A stretch of DNA of 64,000 bases. It comes from Pseudomonadota bacterium (GTDB taxonomy: Bacteria; Bdellovibrionota; Bdellovibrionia; Bdellovibrionales; JACTMU01). The translations under genes and the position numbers were made by a program. Under the pieces are notes generated by a model. The model had not been told where the DNA came from and searched no databases. It saw only the letters and a program-made list of their open reading frames with translations. The DNA lies in assembly GCA_014584465.1 (NCBI GenBank), contig JACTMU010000094.1, positions 1-64,000 of the forward strand, given 5' to 3'. Position 1 is the first letter of the stretch. The number at the start of each line of letters is the position of its first letter. Below, piece after piece: positions 47,436 to 57,907 of the stretch.

Positions 47436-48300
47436 GAAACATGTTGGCTACTTTGAAAGTTTTGATGGAACGAAACTCTATTATGAAGTTCGAGGAGAGG
47501 GCAAACCCATCATCTTATGTTATGGCATCGGTTGCCTGATCAACCATTGGGTCCATCAGTATCGATACTTTTCACAAACCTACCAAACCATTGTCTTCGA
47601 CTATCGAGGTCATCACAGATCAGATCTTCCCGAAGATCCGGGTCAGTTGACTCTTACGGCCCTAGCAAAGGACCTCAAATCGCTCGTTGACCATCTCCAC
47701 ATTGACAAGAAAGCCAGTTTTTGGGGCCATAGTTTTGGCGCCCAGGTTCTCATTCATACCTATGAACTGTTCCCTGAGATGATGGATCATATGATTTTCA
47801 TCAATGGTTTTGCAAAAGATCCTATTCGCGGCATGTTTGGTATGGATCTGGTCTCTCAATTCTTCAAATACTTTAAGCAGAGCTACGAACAATATCCTGA
47901 GATCGTCCAATACCTTTGGAAATGGGGTGTAAAAGCGCCCTTATCAATTCCCATCATGTCACTGGCGGGTGGATTCAACATCAATTTGGCAAGCTTTAAG
48001 GACATCGAGATCTATGTTCGTGGTATCGCCTCTATGGATCTTGCAGCTTTCACCGCCCTCTTTGACGAAATGCTCAACTATGATGGCTCACCAGTCCTAA
48101 AGAACATCAAAGTCCCAACACTGATCATCAGCGGACGCAAAGATAGTGTAACTCCCTTAGATCATCAAAATCACCTCCATGAAGAGATTTCAAACAGTCA
48201 AATCCAGGTGATCCCTTACGGTTCGCACTGCACTCAACTTGATCTCCCAGATTTTGTAAATTTGCGCGCGGAAAAATTTCTCAAAGAACTCAACTACTAA
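47422..48300 (+). CDS. Alpha/beta hydrolase
   Basis: The 292-residue protein has the alpha/beta hydrolase fold. The nucleophile elbow is WGHSFGAQ (Ser), the acid is in IISGRKDSVTP (Asp), and the base is in PYGSHCTQLD (His). The oxyanion region is CYGIGCLINHWVHQ. Substrate unknown: esterase, lipase and peptidase relatives share this fold. The start is GTG inside the end of the FHA gene, so the two are made together. Confidence 0.85.
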   Translation: MTAIKKHVGYFESFDGTKLYYEVRGEGKPIILCYGIGCLINHWVHQYRYFSQTYQTIVFDYRGHHRSDLPEDPGQLTLTALAKDLKSLVDHLHIDKKASFWGHSFGAQVLIHTYELFPEMMDHMIFINGFAKDPIRGMFGMDLVSQFFKYFKQSYEQYPEIVQYLWKWGVKAPLSIPIMSLAGGFNINLASFKDIEIYVRGIASMDLAAFTALFDEMLNYDGSPVLKNIKVPTLIISGRKDSVTPLDHQNHLHEEISNSQIQVIPYGSHCTQLDLPDFVNLRAEKFLKELNY

Positions 48301-49836
48301 TTAGGGTGCATAGACACATCGAAATCCAACATAGACATTGGTAAATGAGGATGCATTGGTCAAATTAAGAGAAAAGATTCCAGACGTGGTCGTGCCATTT
48401 CGATAACCACCACGAATCGTGGCTCCACCTGCCCCTCCATACCATTGACCAAATGATTGAGCACTCGTGTACCCTCCAGTGGACTGTACGTCGTTAGCTC
48501 CAACCGAACCCTCAAGTGTGGTCAGTTCTTTCCAGGTAGCAGCTGCATTCGTTGGACCTAGAGTAAAACCTGCTGTCGTATCCCAATCGACCCATTCCCA
48601 AACATTTCCAGCAAAGTCCCAGATCAATTCACCATTGGACAAGGTATGAGTCCGCCCCTGTTCCCATCCCGATCCCGCTGAGTCGCTCGAGCTCTGTTCG
48701 GTACCTGAATATCCTTGGTCATCCGTGGAGGCAGAAACCGAATAGGCGGGCGAATTGTCGGTGTGCCCTCGACGGATCAGACCACTTCCAACGCTTGCAC
48801 CCGACCAGTTGCCGGCGACTCCTTCAATGTTTCGAGCCACGGTCATCCACTGAGGGTTTGTGATCATCGAATAGCTTGCGCCCAAATTAGAACACTTGGT
48901 GAACGCGTCTGTTGCATTGATGTTCACATAAGGGGTGCTCCCGGCCTGGGCGACCGCATTGCCCGAACCATCATTTTTCATTTCATATTTAGAGACACAA
49001 AAATCGGTGGTCCCAAGTCCTCCGTCACCCGGAACAAGAATGAAATTCTCAGGGCACAGATTGGTGGTAAAGGTGTTGGTCGTTGTGCTCATGACACCAC
49101 AATCTCCCCCTCCATTGAGGCCCGAACATGATTCAATCTTCCAATAATATAGAGTTGCGGAAGCGAGCAAATCCGTGACCGTATAGCTTGTGTTGTTTGT
49201 GATGATTCCATTGACTGCTGGAGAACTAAAGAGTGAGTCGTCATCAACCCATACTTTGTAGCTATAGCTGTTAGCACCTGCAGTCCACGATAACGCCGGT
49301 TTGCGCGAATGACCGATCGCTCCTGTCGTAGGTGAAGTTAATGAAGCAGCTCCCAATTCAACGGCCAGTGTCCGCCACATTGTTCCAGTACAAACTTGGG
49401 CTGCAGTGCCCGTCCAACGAAAAGTCCCTGCGGTAGATCCATCACAGGTTGAGATTGTCGTTCCAATCTTCATTGCACCAGTTACGGTCATTGCACCATC
49501 GACTTTTGCATTTCCAACTACGTCAAGCTTAACCGATGGTGTTGCAGTTCCAATTCCTACCAGCCCTGTGTCGATCACTGTGAGAACTGAACTCCCACCA
49601 CTTTGTACTTCAAAGTCGGCCGTTGAAGTAAGATTGAAGACCAAGCTCGAGGTGTCAACCGTGACACCGGCCCCTCCATCATAAGCCGTGTCCATAGAAG
49701 TTGCCGGAGTGTTGGCTGAACAATTTATTGCACTTCCATCACTTGTACACCATTTTAAGGCCGTCAATGTCCCGACCTGGGGATCAGCTTCTGATGTCAA
49801 ATATCCTGCTGAAGCGTGATTCCCCCAACCCGACAC
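48301..49836 (-). pseudogene. Fibre-like protein, C-terminal part after a frameshift
   Basis: The 511-codon frame starts with SGWGNHASAGYLTSEADPQV, a tail-fibre repeat that clearly continues from the frame ending at 49797. Then come VGIGTATPSVKLDVVGNAKV (a trimeric coiled-fibre motif), a fibronectin-like module, and a C-terminal domain with FGE-sulfatase / C-type-lectin features (FAGNVWEWVDWD, VYVGFRCVYAP). A single-base deletion between 49797 and 49850 would explain the split. It could be a real decayed gene, an assembly error, or a switch. Confidence 0.65.
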
Positions 49837-50948
49837 TGTGTTGAGTGTCTCTTATCCGCCGCGCTCATAAAACCATCAGTTCCTGTTGTTGCAGCAACGT
49901 GAGAATGTCCACCATCCGCCTTACTATAGAAGTAGTCATATTCACTTCGACTGATCAAGCCACCTGTAACCCCAACACCGCTGGCCATGGGAATATTGAG
50001 TGTGTGCGTGTTGCCAGAAGAGCTCCATCCTGGCGCAGTGCCAGACAATCCAATTGCAAGAATTTGAGACGAACCTGTCAATCCACCCAGTGAACTTATT
50101 CCTCCACCACCTCCACCACTGGTATTGTCAGCCCCTGGCATCCATTTTCCGCTCAGAAATTTCAAGACCTGTCCCTCAGCAGGTGGTCCAGATAGATCAA
50201 CATCGGACATATCATTAAGTTCATAATCGTTTGCTTGAGGTTCCACAGTTCCAGTGCGGCCATTAAAACTCGTTACTCCTCCTGCATTTTGAACACGCTC
50301 CCATCCATTCGAACCATAGATAACCCAATCACCAGACAACCAGGTACTGGTTCCATCAATTGAGGTGCTGCCTGCATTGGAAATAATATAGAAATCCCCA
50401 GGTGAGGGACTCTCACCTGAAGTATACGATGTGCTGTCACGCAAAACAGGGAGATTCAAAGAGGCGTCCCAGCTTCCCAGATAGGTGAGCCCATCAAAAT
50501 CAGTAGCCACCCATTTTCCAAGATTTGCATTGAATCTCATAATCTGGCCATGGCCAGCTCCCATTTTCGGAAGCTCTATGGTCACCGGAGTCGGACTTGT
50601 TGTCGCGTTGGCGGATCCTAGAAGAAAGTTGTAGGTCTGTCCAATCACCAATGCTATCGTATCAATTACAATTGCTTTTAACTCGCTTGAAGTTTGGACT
50701 TGAATCTGAATTCGCGCATTTGACCCTTGAATTCTCACTTCCCTAACGTACTCTAGATTCTTGCCCCTAAATGTAAGACTTGTCCCGTCAAAGGATATGT
50801 CCTGAACAACGGGCTCAGGATAAATAACTTCATTCTGAATCGAACATGAAATAGTGAATACTAACGGAAACATCCATAAGATGATTCCTCGAACGAACCC
50901 AGTCCGTCTCCTTGAGCGCCACGATATCTCGAATTTTTCTACGCTCAC
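49797..50948 (-). pseudogene. Fibre-like lipoprotein, N-terminal part before a frameshift
   Basis: The 383-codon frame starts at GTG and has a probable lipoprotein signal (LWMFPLVFTISC). An IPT/TIG-like domain follows (PVVQDISFDGTSLTFRG), then modules common in phage tail fibres (TSFNGRTGTVEPQANDYELN, EGQVLKFLSGKWMPGAD) and a Gly-rich stretch. It ends with SAADKRHSTQCRVGG, where the protein switches out of frame. The whole protein would be about 880 residues: a surface lipoprotein fibre with a globular tip. This resembles the mosaic adhesive trimers described in Bdellovibrio. Confidence 0.65.
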
Positions 50949-51360
50949 TCGTTTAACCTCTCAAAAACGTCCACCAGAAACTGAGGATCATCTCTCTTGT
51001 TTTTAATAATGCGTCTCAGTATTTTGTCTCTTAAATTCCTTAAATCCTATCTTTAAACCTATCTCAATTTTAACAGATCAGTTAAGTCCTTCCCATGATT
51101 TCCACAGTTCGATCTCAATTTGAAACGAACAATGGCAAATACTATGACCTGTCAGTGAGATGCATGGAATTCTGATAAGCTCTCCTGTCTCAATAGAGAA
51201 CGAAGAACTCTCAATGGCCGCCAAATGAAATTCTGATCTTGACAGCCGCAGACCAATTTTATTGAAATTTTACGAGATCATTTGTGTTGTGCGATCAGTT
51301 CGTTTCGTGCCAATCACGATGAATGATTGGCACGAAACTCATAGAGACAGTTTAAAAGAA
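50949..51360. other. Intergenic, no gene seen apart from a hairpin
   Basis: This stretch of 412 bases lies between the fibre gene start and the subtilase stop, both leftward. It should hold the fibre gene's ribosome-binding and promoter regions in reverse order, but I cannot place them safely. Only the hairpin at 51302-51338 stands out. Confidence 0.35.
51302..51338. terminator. Perfect hairpin after the subtilase gene
   Basis: GTTTCGTGCCAATCA (51302-51316) and TGATTGGCACGAAAC (51324-51338) form a perfect 15-bp stem with a 7-base loop, 23 bases beyond the stop codon. No T tract follows on the minus strand, so it may rather stabilise mRNA ends or work with Rho. Confidence 0.55.
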
Positions 51361-52974
51361 CTACTCGAAAGCTAGTTTGTCGATTTCAAATCCAAAGCCG
51401 TTGACGGAGTCATCGCTTGTGAATTTGATGACAAGCACATTGCCCTCAACATGAGGCGAGAACTCATCATTGTGGTTTCCGCTTAGGACTCCCGCAGAGC
51501 GACCATTGGCATCGAGGATTTCAGCTTTATCATAACCTCTTTCTGTTTCAAATCGACTGAAGTGAACAGAAATCTTTGTGACCTCTTCACCAAGTTCAAT
51601 CCTCCACTCTTTGGTGGTGCTGTGAGGATAGGGGTGAGCTGTGGCCACTGTATAGGGCATGGACTTCCAGCCTTCGGGATCATTAGGATCTCTTGGTGCC
51701 TTGGTGTTTGTGAGTGCATAATAGGCATTTGCCATACCACCTGAAACCGACTTGGATTTCAAAGATCGAAGAGGAGATGCCGATGCAATGATTCGCTCCT
51801 TGATTTCGAGGCTGGTCAGTGTTGGCTCATTTGCAAGGAGGAGTGCTGCAATCCCTGATACGTGAGGACAGGCCATTGAGGTTCCTGACCAACTTGTATA
51901 TCCATTAGGTGTTGAACTGAAGACATCCACACCGGGTGCCCCTACATGGACTTTCGTCTTTCCATAGTTCGAGAAACTTGCAATGTCCCCTCGATTGTCC
52001 ACGGCAGCCACTGCCAAAACGTTGGGAACTTCATAACTTGCAGGATAGGTGGGACTTCGATCATTGTCGGTACCATCGTTACCCGCTGCCGCAACAAAGA
52101 GTCTACCTTCATCGTGAGTTCTTTGAATTGCCTGTTTCAGAATATCGGAATAGCCTCCGCCGCCCCAAGAGTTGCTAAGAATATGGGCTCCCATTTGGCG
52201 AGCATAGTCGATGGCCTTGATCGCATCCTCGAGTGAGCCGCTTCCCCCTGCTGAGAGAAATTTAACCCCCATGATCGAAACTTTCCAGTTAACCCCTACA
52301 AGCCCGTATCCGTCATCTCCGGATCCGCCGATTGTACCTGAAACGTGCGAGCCATGGCCATGATCGTCAGTGGGGTCACCATCTTTGTTTACAAAGTCAT
52401 AACCATGGATGTCGTCCACGTAACCATTGCCATCATCATCAACACCTCTTTGACCATTCAATTCCGCTTCGTTGACCCACATATTGTCTTTGAGGTCTCG
52501 AATCGTGGGATCCACTCCGGTGTCAATAACTGCTACGACAACTTCCTTTGAACCCGTTGAGATGTCCCACGCTTCGACGGCACCAATGTCGACACCTGCA
52601 ACACCGGACTTTTGACCCACGTTATGGAGTCCCCATAGTTCGCCAAGCTTCGGATCATTGGGAGTTGCATTGATACGATAAATGAAGTTGGGCTCGACAA
52701 TCTCAACTTCTTCAAGTTGTTCAAGTGAGGCGATCACCGAATCTCTGGTTTCGACCATTCCCCTTCGAATGACATAGAGATCTTTTGAAATTCGCTCCTT
52801 GACCTGAGTGCCTAAAATGCTGGCAACTTCACTCAATTGAAGTTGAGCCTTTGCAGGCTTCATTTTGACAACATACTCGCCTGGTACTGCTTCAGGCTCC
52901 TTGGCATATGTTGTGGTGGAGCAGAGAGCGACTCCAAGCAGAATCACCGCGAAACGACGAATCTTGCAGGACAT
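51361..52974 (-). CDS. Secreted subtilisin-like serine protease
   Basis: The 537-residue S8 protease has a signal peptide (MSCKIRRFAVILLGVALCST), an inhibitor-I9-like propeptide (about 28-100), and a catalytic domain with D151 (VAVIDTGVDP), H207 (HGHGSHVSGTIGG) and S366 (SGTSMACPHVSGIAAL). A C-terminal beta-rich domain of about 120 residues (ITKISVHFSRFETERGYDKA) resembles P-type or CUB-like domains. It would be exported and self-activated. AAGGAGG before the ATG fixes the start at 52974. The role may be prey or nutrient degradation, which is inference. Confidence 0.93.
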   Translation of the reverse strand: MSCKIRRFAVILLGVALCSTTTYAKEPEAVPGEYVVKMKPAKAQLQLSEVASILGTQVKERISKDLYVIRRGMVETRDSVIASLEQLEEVEIVEPNFIYRINATPNDPKLGELWGLHNVGQKSGVAGVDIGAVEAWDISTGSKEVVVAVIDTGVDPTIRDLKDNMWVNEAELNGQRGVDDDGNGYVDDIHGYDFVNKDGDPTDDHGHGSHVSGTIGGSGDDGYGLVGVNWKVSIMGVKFLSAGGSGSLEDAIKAIDYARQMGAHILSNSWGGGGYSDILKQAIQRTHDEGRLFVAAAGNDGTDNDRSPTYPASYEVPNVLAVAAVDNRGDIASFSNYGKTKVHVGAPGVDVFSSTPNGYTSWSGTSMACPHVSGIAALLLANEPTLTSLEIKERIIASASPLRSLKSKSVSGGMANAYYALTNTKAPRDPNDPEGWKSMPYTVATAHPYPHSTTKEWRIELGEEVTKISVHFSRFETERGYDKAEILDANGRSAGVLSGNHNDEFSPHVEGNVLVIKFTSDDSVNGFGFEIDKLAFE

Positions 52975-53500
52975 ACTTAACCTCCTTGACTTGCTTTTGT
53001 TTTTCAACTTCCCAATCATCACATCCCCTGTGCTGACAGTTTCAAAATCGTACCAAGGTAGAACTGCTTCTCCAAATGGAATTCTCACGGTGCTCTCAAA
53101 ACCAGTCCTGACAAGGGTCCTGAGCAATTCTAATTTAAGAAAATCCAATTTCTTAAATTTTAGTGTAACGCATTATTTCGATTAAACTTGAGGCTCTCTA
53201 GAGAACGATCGTTCGTTCACAAAATCTGAACAACAAATGAAGAATTTTCTTAATTCGGTAGTTATCGCTACGCGTTGGCCTGATGGTGTGGAAAACTATG
53301 TGGATAGCGTGCGGCGGTGTGGAAAACCTCTATATCTAGTGGGTATCTAAATTCTCTCTTTATATTCTCTAAACAGATTTTCCTTCAGCTTAAACCCGGA
53401 TCTGAAATTAGAAATGGGCTAAAAACCATGAAAGCCGCCACCAGAGCAGAAGTGCTCGAAAAAATAGACCTCACCGTATCACTGGGGATAGCGTTGATTG
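52975..53500. promoter_or_regulatory. Regulatory intergenic region with DnaA-like boxes
   Basis: The 526 bases between the subtilase start and the sdhB end hold a perfect 12-base palindrome GAACGATCGTTC (53203-53214). Three DnaA-box-like sites follow: TGTGGAAAA (53287), TGTGGATAG (53299) and TGTGGAAAA (53318), then an AT-rich stretch. A copy of the 16-mer repeat is at 53399. I see no gene. Confidence 0.45.
53399..53414. repeat. Dispersed 16-mer repeat, copy 3
   Basis: GATCTGAAATTAGAAA, identical to the copies at 14654 and 33691. It is followed by TGGGCTAAAAACC here. Confidence 0.5.
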
Positions 53501-54253
53501 TTATCTCCCACAGCCACAAAAGGATGATCTCATATACTCTCGACTCATCTTCGCAATGAAGTCCAATCGAATTCCTTTCGGACAGCTGGCCTCACAGGCC
53601 CCTGTGTTGCTGCAGTTACCAAACCCGAGCTCATCCATTTTATTTACCATTGCAAAGACCCTACGCACTCTCTCCACCCTTCCCTGAGGAAGGTAGGCGA
53701 GATGGGAGACCTTTGCGGCCACAAAAAGCGATGCTGAGGCATTTTTACATGCCGCCACACATGCCCCGCAGCCGATGCAGGTTGCCGCTTGAAAGGCAAG
53801 ATCGGCATCTCCTTTAGGAACTGGAATGGCATTGGCATCCTGAGCGCTTCCGGTATTGACACTGACATAGCCTCCGGCTGCGGTCACCTCATCAAATGCC
53901 GATCGATCCACAACAAGATCGCGCAAAACAGGGAAGGCCTTTGCACGAAATGGTTCGATCACAATTCGATCTCCATCTTGAAAATGGCGCATGTGAAGCT
54001 GACATGTTGTTGTAAGCTGCTCCGGCCCATGTGGTGCACCATTGATGACCATCGAACAGGCTCCGCAAATTCCCTCTCGACAATCATGATCAAAGGCGAT
54101 CGGCTCCTTCCCCTCTTTCACCAAACCAATATTGACGATGTCCAGCATCTCCAAAAAAGAGCAGTCCGGAGAAACATCTTTTGCAAGGTATTCCTCAAAG
54201 TGCCCTTGATCCTGACCATTTCTTTGACGCCAAACTCTAAGTGTTAGGTTCAC
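53501..54253 (-). CDS. sdhB: Succinate dehydrogenase / fumarate reductase iron-sulfur subunit
   Basis: The 250-residue protein carries all three clusters: the [2Fe-2S] ligands in [19 protein letters not shown] with a later Cys in LTTTCQL, and the two further clusters in [19 protein letters not shown] and [15 protein letters not shown]. It passes electrons from SdhA to SdhC. The start is GTG with GGAGGAGAG before it. It belongs to the leftward operon sdhC-sdhA-sdhB, 23 bases after sdhA. Confidence 0.95.
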   Translation of the reverse strand: MNLTLRVWRQRNGQDQGHFEEYLAKDVSPDCSFLEMLDIVNIGLVKEGKEPIAFDHDCREGICGACSMVINGAPHGPEQLTTTCQLHMRHFQDGDRIVIEPFRAKAFPVLRDLVVDRSAFDEVTAAGGYVSVNTGSAQDANAIPVPKGDADLAFQAATCIGCGACVAACKNASASLFVAAKVSHLAYLPQGRVERVRRVFAMVNKMDELGFGNCSNTGACEASCPKGIRLDFIAKMSREYMRSSFCGCGR

Positions 54254-54276
54254 AGCTCTCCTCCAACCCTCTCATC

Positions 54277-56190
54277 TTATTTGTAGCTTCGAGTCGCTAA
54301 CTTCACTTCGTTAAAGGCCAACTGTTCAACATGTCGTTGGGTTTGGCCCTCGCCTTTGTATTCCCAGGCAGCAACATGACAAAATTCATCGTCATTACGA
54401 ACAGCCTCGTTCTCTTTGGTTTGATACTCTTCACGAAAATGTCCACCACAGGACTCTCTTCGTTCAAGTGCATCCCGAGCCATAAGCTCCGCCAATTCCA
54501 AGAAATCAGCCACGCGAAGCGCCTTTTCAATCTCAATGTTGAGCTCGTTTTGAGTGCCAGGGATTCGGACATCTGACCAAAACTCATTACGAAGCTTTGG
54601 AATTTCTTCCAACGCTTTCTTGAGACCACTCTCGTTTCGTGACATCCCCACATATTCCCACATAATTTTCCCCAACTCTCGATGAATTTCATCGGTTGGC
54701 CGACTTCCCTTAATGTTGAGAACTCTCTTTACACGCTCTTCGGCACAATTTTTCATCTCTTTTGCGGTCCCATGGACACCATCCACCTTTGAAAAAGAGT
54801 GGTTGGCCAAATAGTTCCCCAGTGTGTAAGGAATGATGAAATAACCATCCGCCAAACCCTGCATCAAAGCCGAAGCTCCCAGACGATTGGCCCCATGATC
54901 AGAAAAATTGGCTTCACCCAGAACAAACAGGCCTGGAGTGGTGCTCATAAGATTGTAATCAACCCACAAACCACCCATCGTATAGTGAGTCGCTGGATAA
55001 ATACGCATAGGTGTCTCGTAGGGATCTTCCCCCGTAATCTTTTCGTACATCTCAAAGAGATTTCCATATTTTTCTTTAATGGTCGTCTTTCCGAGGCGAC
55101 CAATCGCCTCAGAAAAATCAAGATAGACGGAGACTTTAGTTGGCCCTACTCCTCTTTTCTCATCCACCCGAAACTTCGCCTGTCTTGAAGCCACATCACG
55201 AGGCACTAAGTTCCCAAAACTGGGGTAGATTCTTTCAAGATAGTAATCTCGCTCGCTTTCAGGAATATCTTTCGGTGTCCGCCGGTCTCCCTCTTGCTTG
55301 GGCACCCACACGCGTCCATCGTTTCTGAGTGATTCCGACATCAGCGTCAGCTTCGATTGATGATCTCCAGAAACAGGGATGCACGTTGGGTGAATTTGGG
55401 TGTAACAAGGATTTGCAAAGAAAGCGCCGCTCTTATGAACTCGCCATGCAGCCGACACATTGCTCGCCATCGCATTGGTTGAAAGATAGAAGACATTTCC
55501 ATATCCCCCTGTGCACAACAGGACAGCTTCTCCTGTGTAGCTCTCCATCTCTCCGGTAACAAGATTACGGCAGATGATCCCCCGCGCTTGCCCGTCGACA
55601 AGAACAAGATCCATCATCTCTCGCCGACTGAACATCTGAACCTTACCCAAGTGAACTTGTCTCATAAGTGCGGAATAGGCTCCCAACAAGAGCTGTTGAC
55701 CCGTCTGTCCGGCAGCATAAAATGTCCGTGATACCTGCGCTCCACCAAAAGAACGATTGTCGAGAAGCCCACCATACTCACGAGCAAATGGGACTCCTTG
55801 AGCAACACACTGATCAATGATGTGATTGGAAATTTGAGCCAACCGATAAACATTGGCCTCTCGAGCTCGAAAATCTCCCCCCTTCACAGTGTCATAGAAA
55901 AGCCGATAGATCGAATCTCCATCATTCGGGTAGTTTTTCGCTGCATTGATCCCACCTTGAGCCGCAATCGAATGGGCTCTCCTCGGAGAATCCTGAATAC
56001 AAAATATCTGAACCTGATAACCCAATTCTGCCAAACTCGCTGCAGCAGAACTTCCTGCAAGACCGGTTCCCACAACCAAGACCTTATACTTTCTCTTGTT
56101 GGCAGGATTGACCAATTTCATCTTAAATTTATGGTTATCCCATTTATCTTCGATAGCTCCTTCAGGAACTCGACCATCCAGCATTGTCAT
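54277..56190 (-). CDS. sdhA: Succinate dehydrogenase / fumarate reductase flavoprotein subunit
   Basis: The 637-residue protein has the FAD-binding motif [20 protein letters not shown], the flavinylation region [20 protein letters not shown] with the His that binds FAD, and active-site stretches such as HPTCIPVSG and [12 protein letters not shown]. It resembles the Bacillus/epsilonproteobacterial type. I start at the Met of [16 protein letters not shown] (56190), because GGAG precedes it and the longer frame runs into sdhC. sdhC ends 2 bases upstream. Confidence 0.95.
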   Translation of the reverse strand: MTMLDGRVPEGAIEDKWDNHKFKMKLVNPANKRKYKVLVVGTGLAGSSAAASLAELGYQVQIFCIQDSPRRAHSIAAQGGINAAKNYPNDGDSIYRLFYDTVKGGDFRAREANVYRLAQISNHIIDQCVAQGVPFAREYGGLLDNRSFGGAQVSRTFYAAGQTGQQLLLGAYSALMRQVHLGKVQMFSRREMMDLVLVDGQARGIICRNLVTGEMESYTGEAVLLCTGGYGNVFYLSTNAMASNVSAAWRVHKSGAFFANPCYTQIHPTCIPVSGDHQSKLTLMSESLRNDGRVWVPKQEGDRRTPKDIPESERDYYLERIYPSFGNLVPRDVASRQAKFRVDEKRGVGPTKVSVYLDFSEAIGRLGKTTIKEKYGNLFEMYEKITGEDPYETPMRIYPATHYTMGGLWVDYNLMSTTPGLFVLGEANFSDHGANRLGASALMQGLADGYFIIPYTLGNYLANHSFSKVDGVHGTAKEMKNCAEERVKRVLNIKGSRPTDEIHRELGKIMWEYVGMSRNESGLKKALEEIPKLRNEFWSDVRIPGTQNELNIEIEKALRVADFLELAELMARDALERRESCGGHFREEYQTKENEAVRNDDEFCHVAAWEYKGEGQTQRHVEQLAFNEVKLATRSYK

Positions 56191-56192
56191 AG

Positions 56193-56864
56193 CTAACTCC
56201 AAAAGAACATGTAGATTGGTTGCGAAACAAATCCAGCTGCAACGACAAATCCAACCACCTGACTTGCCAACTTGAGTTTGCAACTGATGCGAGTATCTCG
56301 AATTCCCAACGACTGAAAGGCTGATGCGAGCCCATAACTCAAATGCAAACCTAAGAGCATCACTGCAAAGGCATAGATCCCAACGTAGAGAGGTTGCTGA
56401 AAAGATTCGCGAACCAGTCGAGCCAGATCCCTCATGACAACTTCACCATAAGTGACTTCATAATAGGTCCCATATTTGAATGTAAGAATGTGAAAAACAA
56501 GAAACGCCAAGATGATCATACCATGAAAGATCATCATCTTGGATGTTGGATCGGTGGCCTTATTCCCTTTGGGCTGAACCTCATAACCAATGGGGCGAGC
56601 CATTCGATTCTCTCTTGTCAAAGATATCCCCAAAATAAGATGGACTAAAAAAAGAAAGAGCAGCCCAACTTCAGCCACATAGATCATGGGGTTGCTGATC
56701 AATGCATGGCTGTAGCGATTGTAGATCTCATCTCCCACAAGAAGCAAAAAATTTCCTGCCAAGTGAGAAAATACAAATAGGGACAATAAGATCCCCGTGA
56801 CCCCCATAAAAAACTTTCGCCCAACGGATGACATCCAAATTCTTTCTCTTTTCATCATTCCCAC
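56193..56864 (-). CDS. sdhC: Succinate dehydrogenase cytochrome b558 subunit
   Basis: The 223-residue protein has five hydrophobic helices with haem-ligand histidines such as [32 protein letters not shown] and [16 protein letters not shown]. This is the single-subunit di-haem anchor of the B. subtilis-type complex II. No sdhD follows, as expected. It anchors SdhAB in the inner membrane and reduces quinone. First gene of the operon, divergent from etfB. Confidence 0.93.
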   Translation of the reverse strand: MGMMKRERIWMSSVGRKFFMGVTGILLSLFVFSHLAGNFLLLVGDEIYNRYSHALISNPMIYVAEVGLLFLFLVHLILGISLTRENRMARPIGYEVQPKGNKATDPTSKMMIFHGMIILAFLVFHILTFKYGTYYEVTYGEVVMRDLARLVRESFQQPLYVGIYAFAVMLLGLHLSYGLASAFQSLGIRDTRISCKLKLASQVVGFVVAAGFVSQPIYMFFWS

Positions 56865-57107
56865 TAGCCTCTTGTTGTTTATCTATCCTCAAACAGAAAT
56901 CCACAAAGACCCTGTTAGAGCTATTCCATCTCGCAGAAAAAAGTGTGGGGCTTAATATATTCCCTCATCACTGATTTGCAACATATCCTGTTCCTATTTT
57001 ATTTATGGGCGAACTCATAACGCTGTTCGTCTTTAATTCTGAGCTCAATTTATATATAGTGCTTGGCACTCTATATTTCCTGCCTTCCAGTTTGAGGAGA
57101 ACTTAAA

Positions 57108-57881
57108 ATGAAAATCTATGTTTGTGTAAAGCAGGTGCCTGACACTGAAGCCAAGATCAATGTCAAGAGTGATGGCAGTGGTATTGAAACCACCAACGTC
57201 AAATGGGTCATGAATCCCTATGACGAATATGGGGTGGAGGAGGCTCTCAAAATCAAACAGGCCAAAGGAGATCCCTGCATCGTCACCGCCATTGCGGTTG
57301 GCCCAAAAGGTCGGGTCGTGGACACTCTTCGAACAGCTTTGGCCATGGGCGCTGATGACGCAATTGTAATTGATGCGCCAGAGACATTGGATAGTTTTTC
57401 AACAGCTCAGGCCATTGCAAAATCCATTCAAGCCGAAGGCTCTTTTGATCTCATCTTTACTGGAAAATTGGCCATCGATGACAATGGTTCTGCCGTGAGT
57501 CAACAGATTGCCCATTTTCTTGGCATCCCCCATGTGACTGTGGTCTCGAAGATGACTCTTAAAGATGGATCCGTAGAGGTTGAAAGAGACACCGAGGGTG
57601 GAACTAAAGAGGTTGTTGAGATGAATCTCCCCGGTCTTGTGGCGGCAAACAAAGGGTTGAACATGCCAAGATATGCAAGCCTTCCAGGAATTATGAAGGC
57701 AAAGAAAAAGGCTGTTAAGGAACTCTCCTATGATTCCTTGGGAATAGAGCCTCCACGAATTCAATTTAAGAGTTTTCAGCCGCCACCAGAGAACCCCGCA
57801 ATTAAAATGATCTCGGGCGATGTGTCGACTCAATGCGTAGAACTTGTTCGTCTTTTGCGTGAAGAGGTTAAGGTCATTTAA
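57108..57881 (+). CDS. etfB: Electron transfer flavoprotein beta subunit
   Basis: The 257-residue protein starts MKIYVCVKQVPDTEAKINVK and has the AMP-binding region (AALAMGADDAIVID-like TALAMGADDAIVID) and DLIFTGKLAIDDNGSAVSQQ. EtfB and EtfA form a heterodimer that takes electrons from acyl-CoA dehydrogenases and passes them to the quinone pool. GAGGAG precedes the ATG. It is 26 bases ahead of etfA. Confidence 0.95.
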   Translation: MKIYVCVKQVPDTEAKINVKSDGSGIETTNVKWVMNPYDEYGVEEALKIKQAKGDPCIVTAIAVGPKGRVVDTLRTALAMGADDAIVIDAPETLDSFSTAQAIAKSIQAEGSFDLIFTGKLAIDDNGSAVSQQIAHFLGIPHVTVVSKMTLKDGSVEVERDTEGGTKEVVEMNLPGLVAANKGLNMPRYASLPGIMKAKKKAVKELSYDSLGIEPPRIQFKSFQPPPENPAIKMISGDVSTQCVELVRLLREEVKVI

Positions 57882-57907
57882 GAATCATTTGAAGAGGAGA
57901 TGTTGTG

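Noticed and set aside
53317-53559. 80-residue plus-strand frame upstream of sdhB end
   Set aside because: It starts among the DnaA-like boxes, runs into the antisense of sdhB and has no similarity or ribosome-binding site.
57040-57107. Possible sigma-54 promoter before etfB (TTGGCAC...CTGCC)
   Set aside because: The GG to GC distance is about 15 bases, not the required 10.
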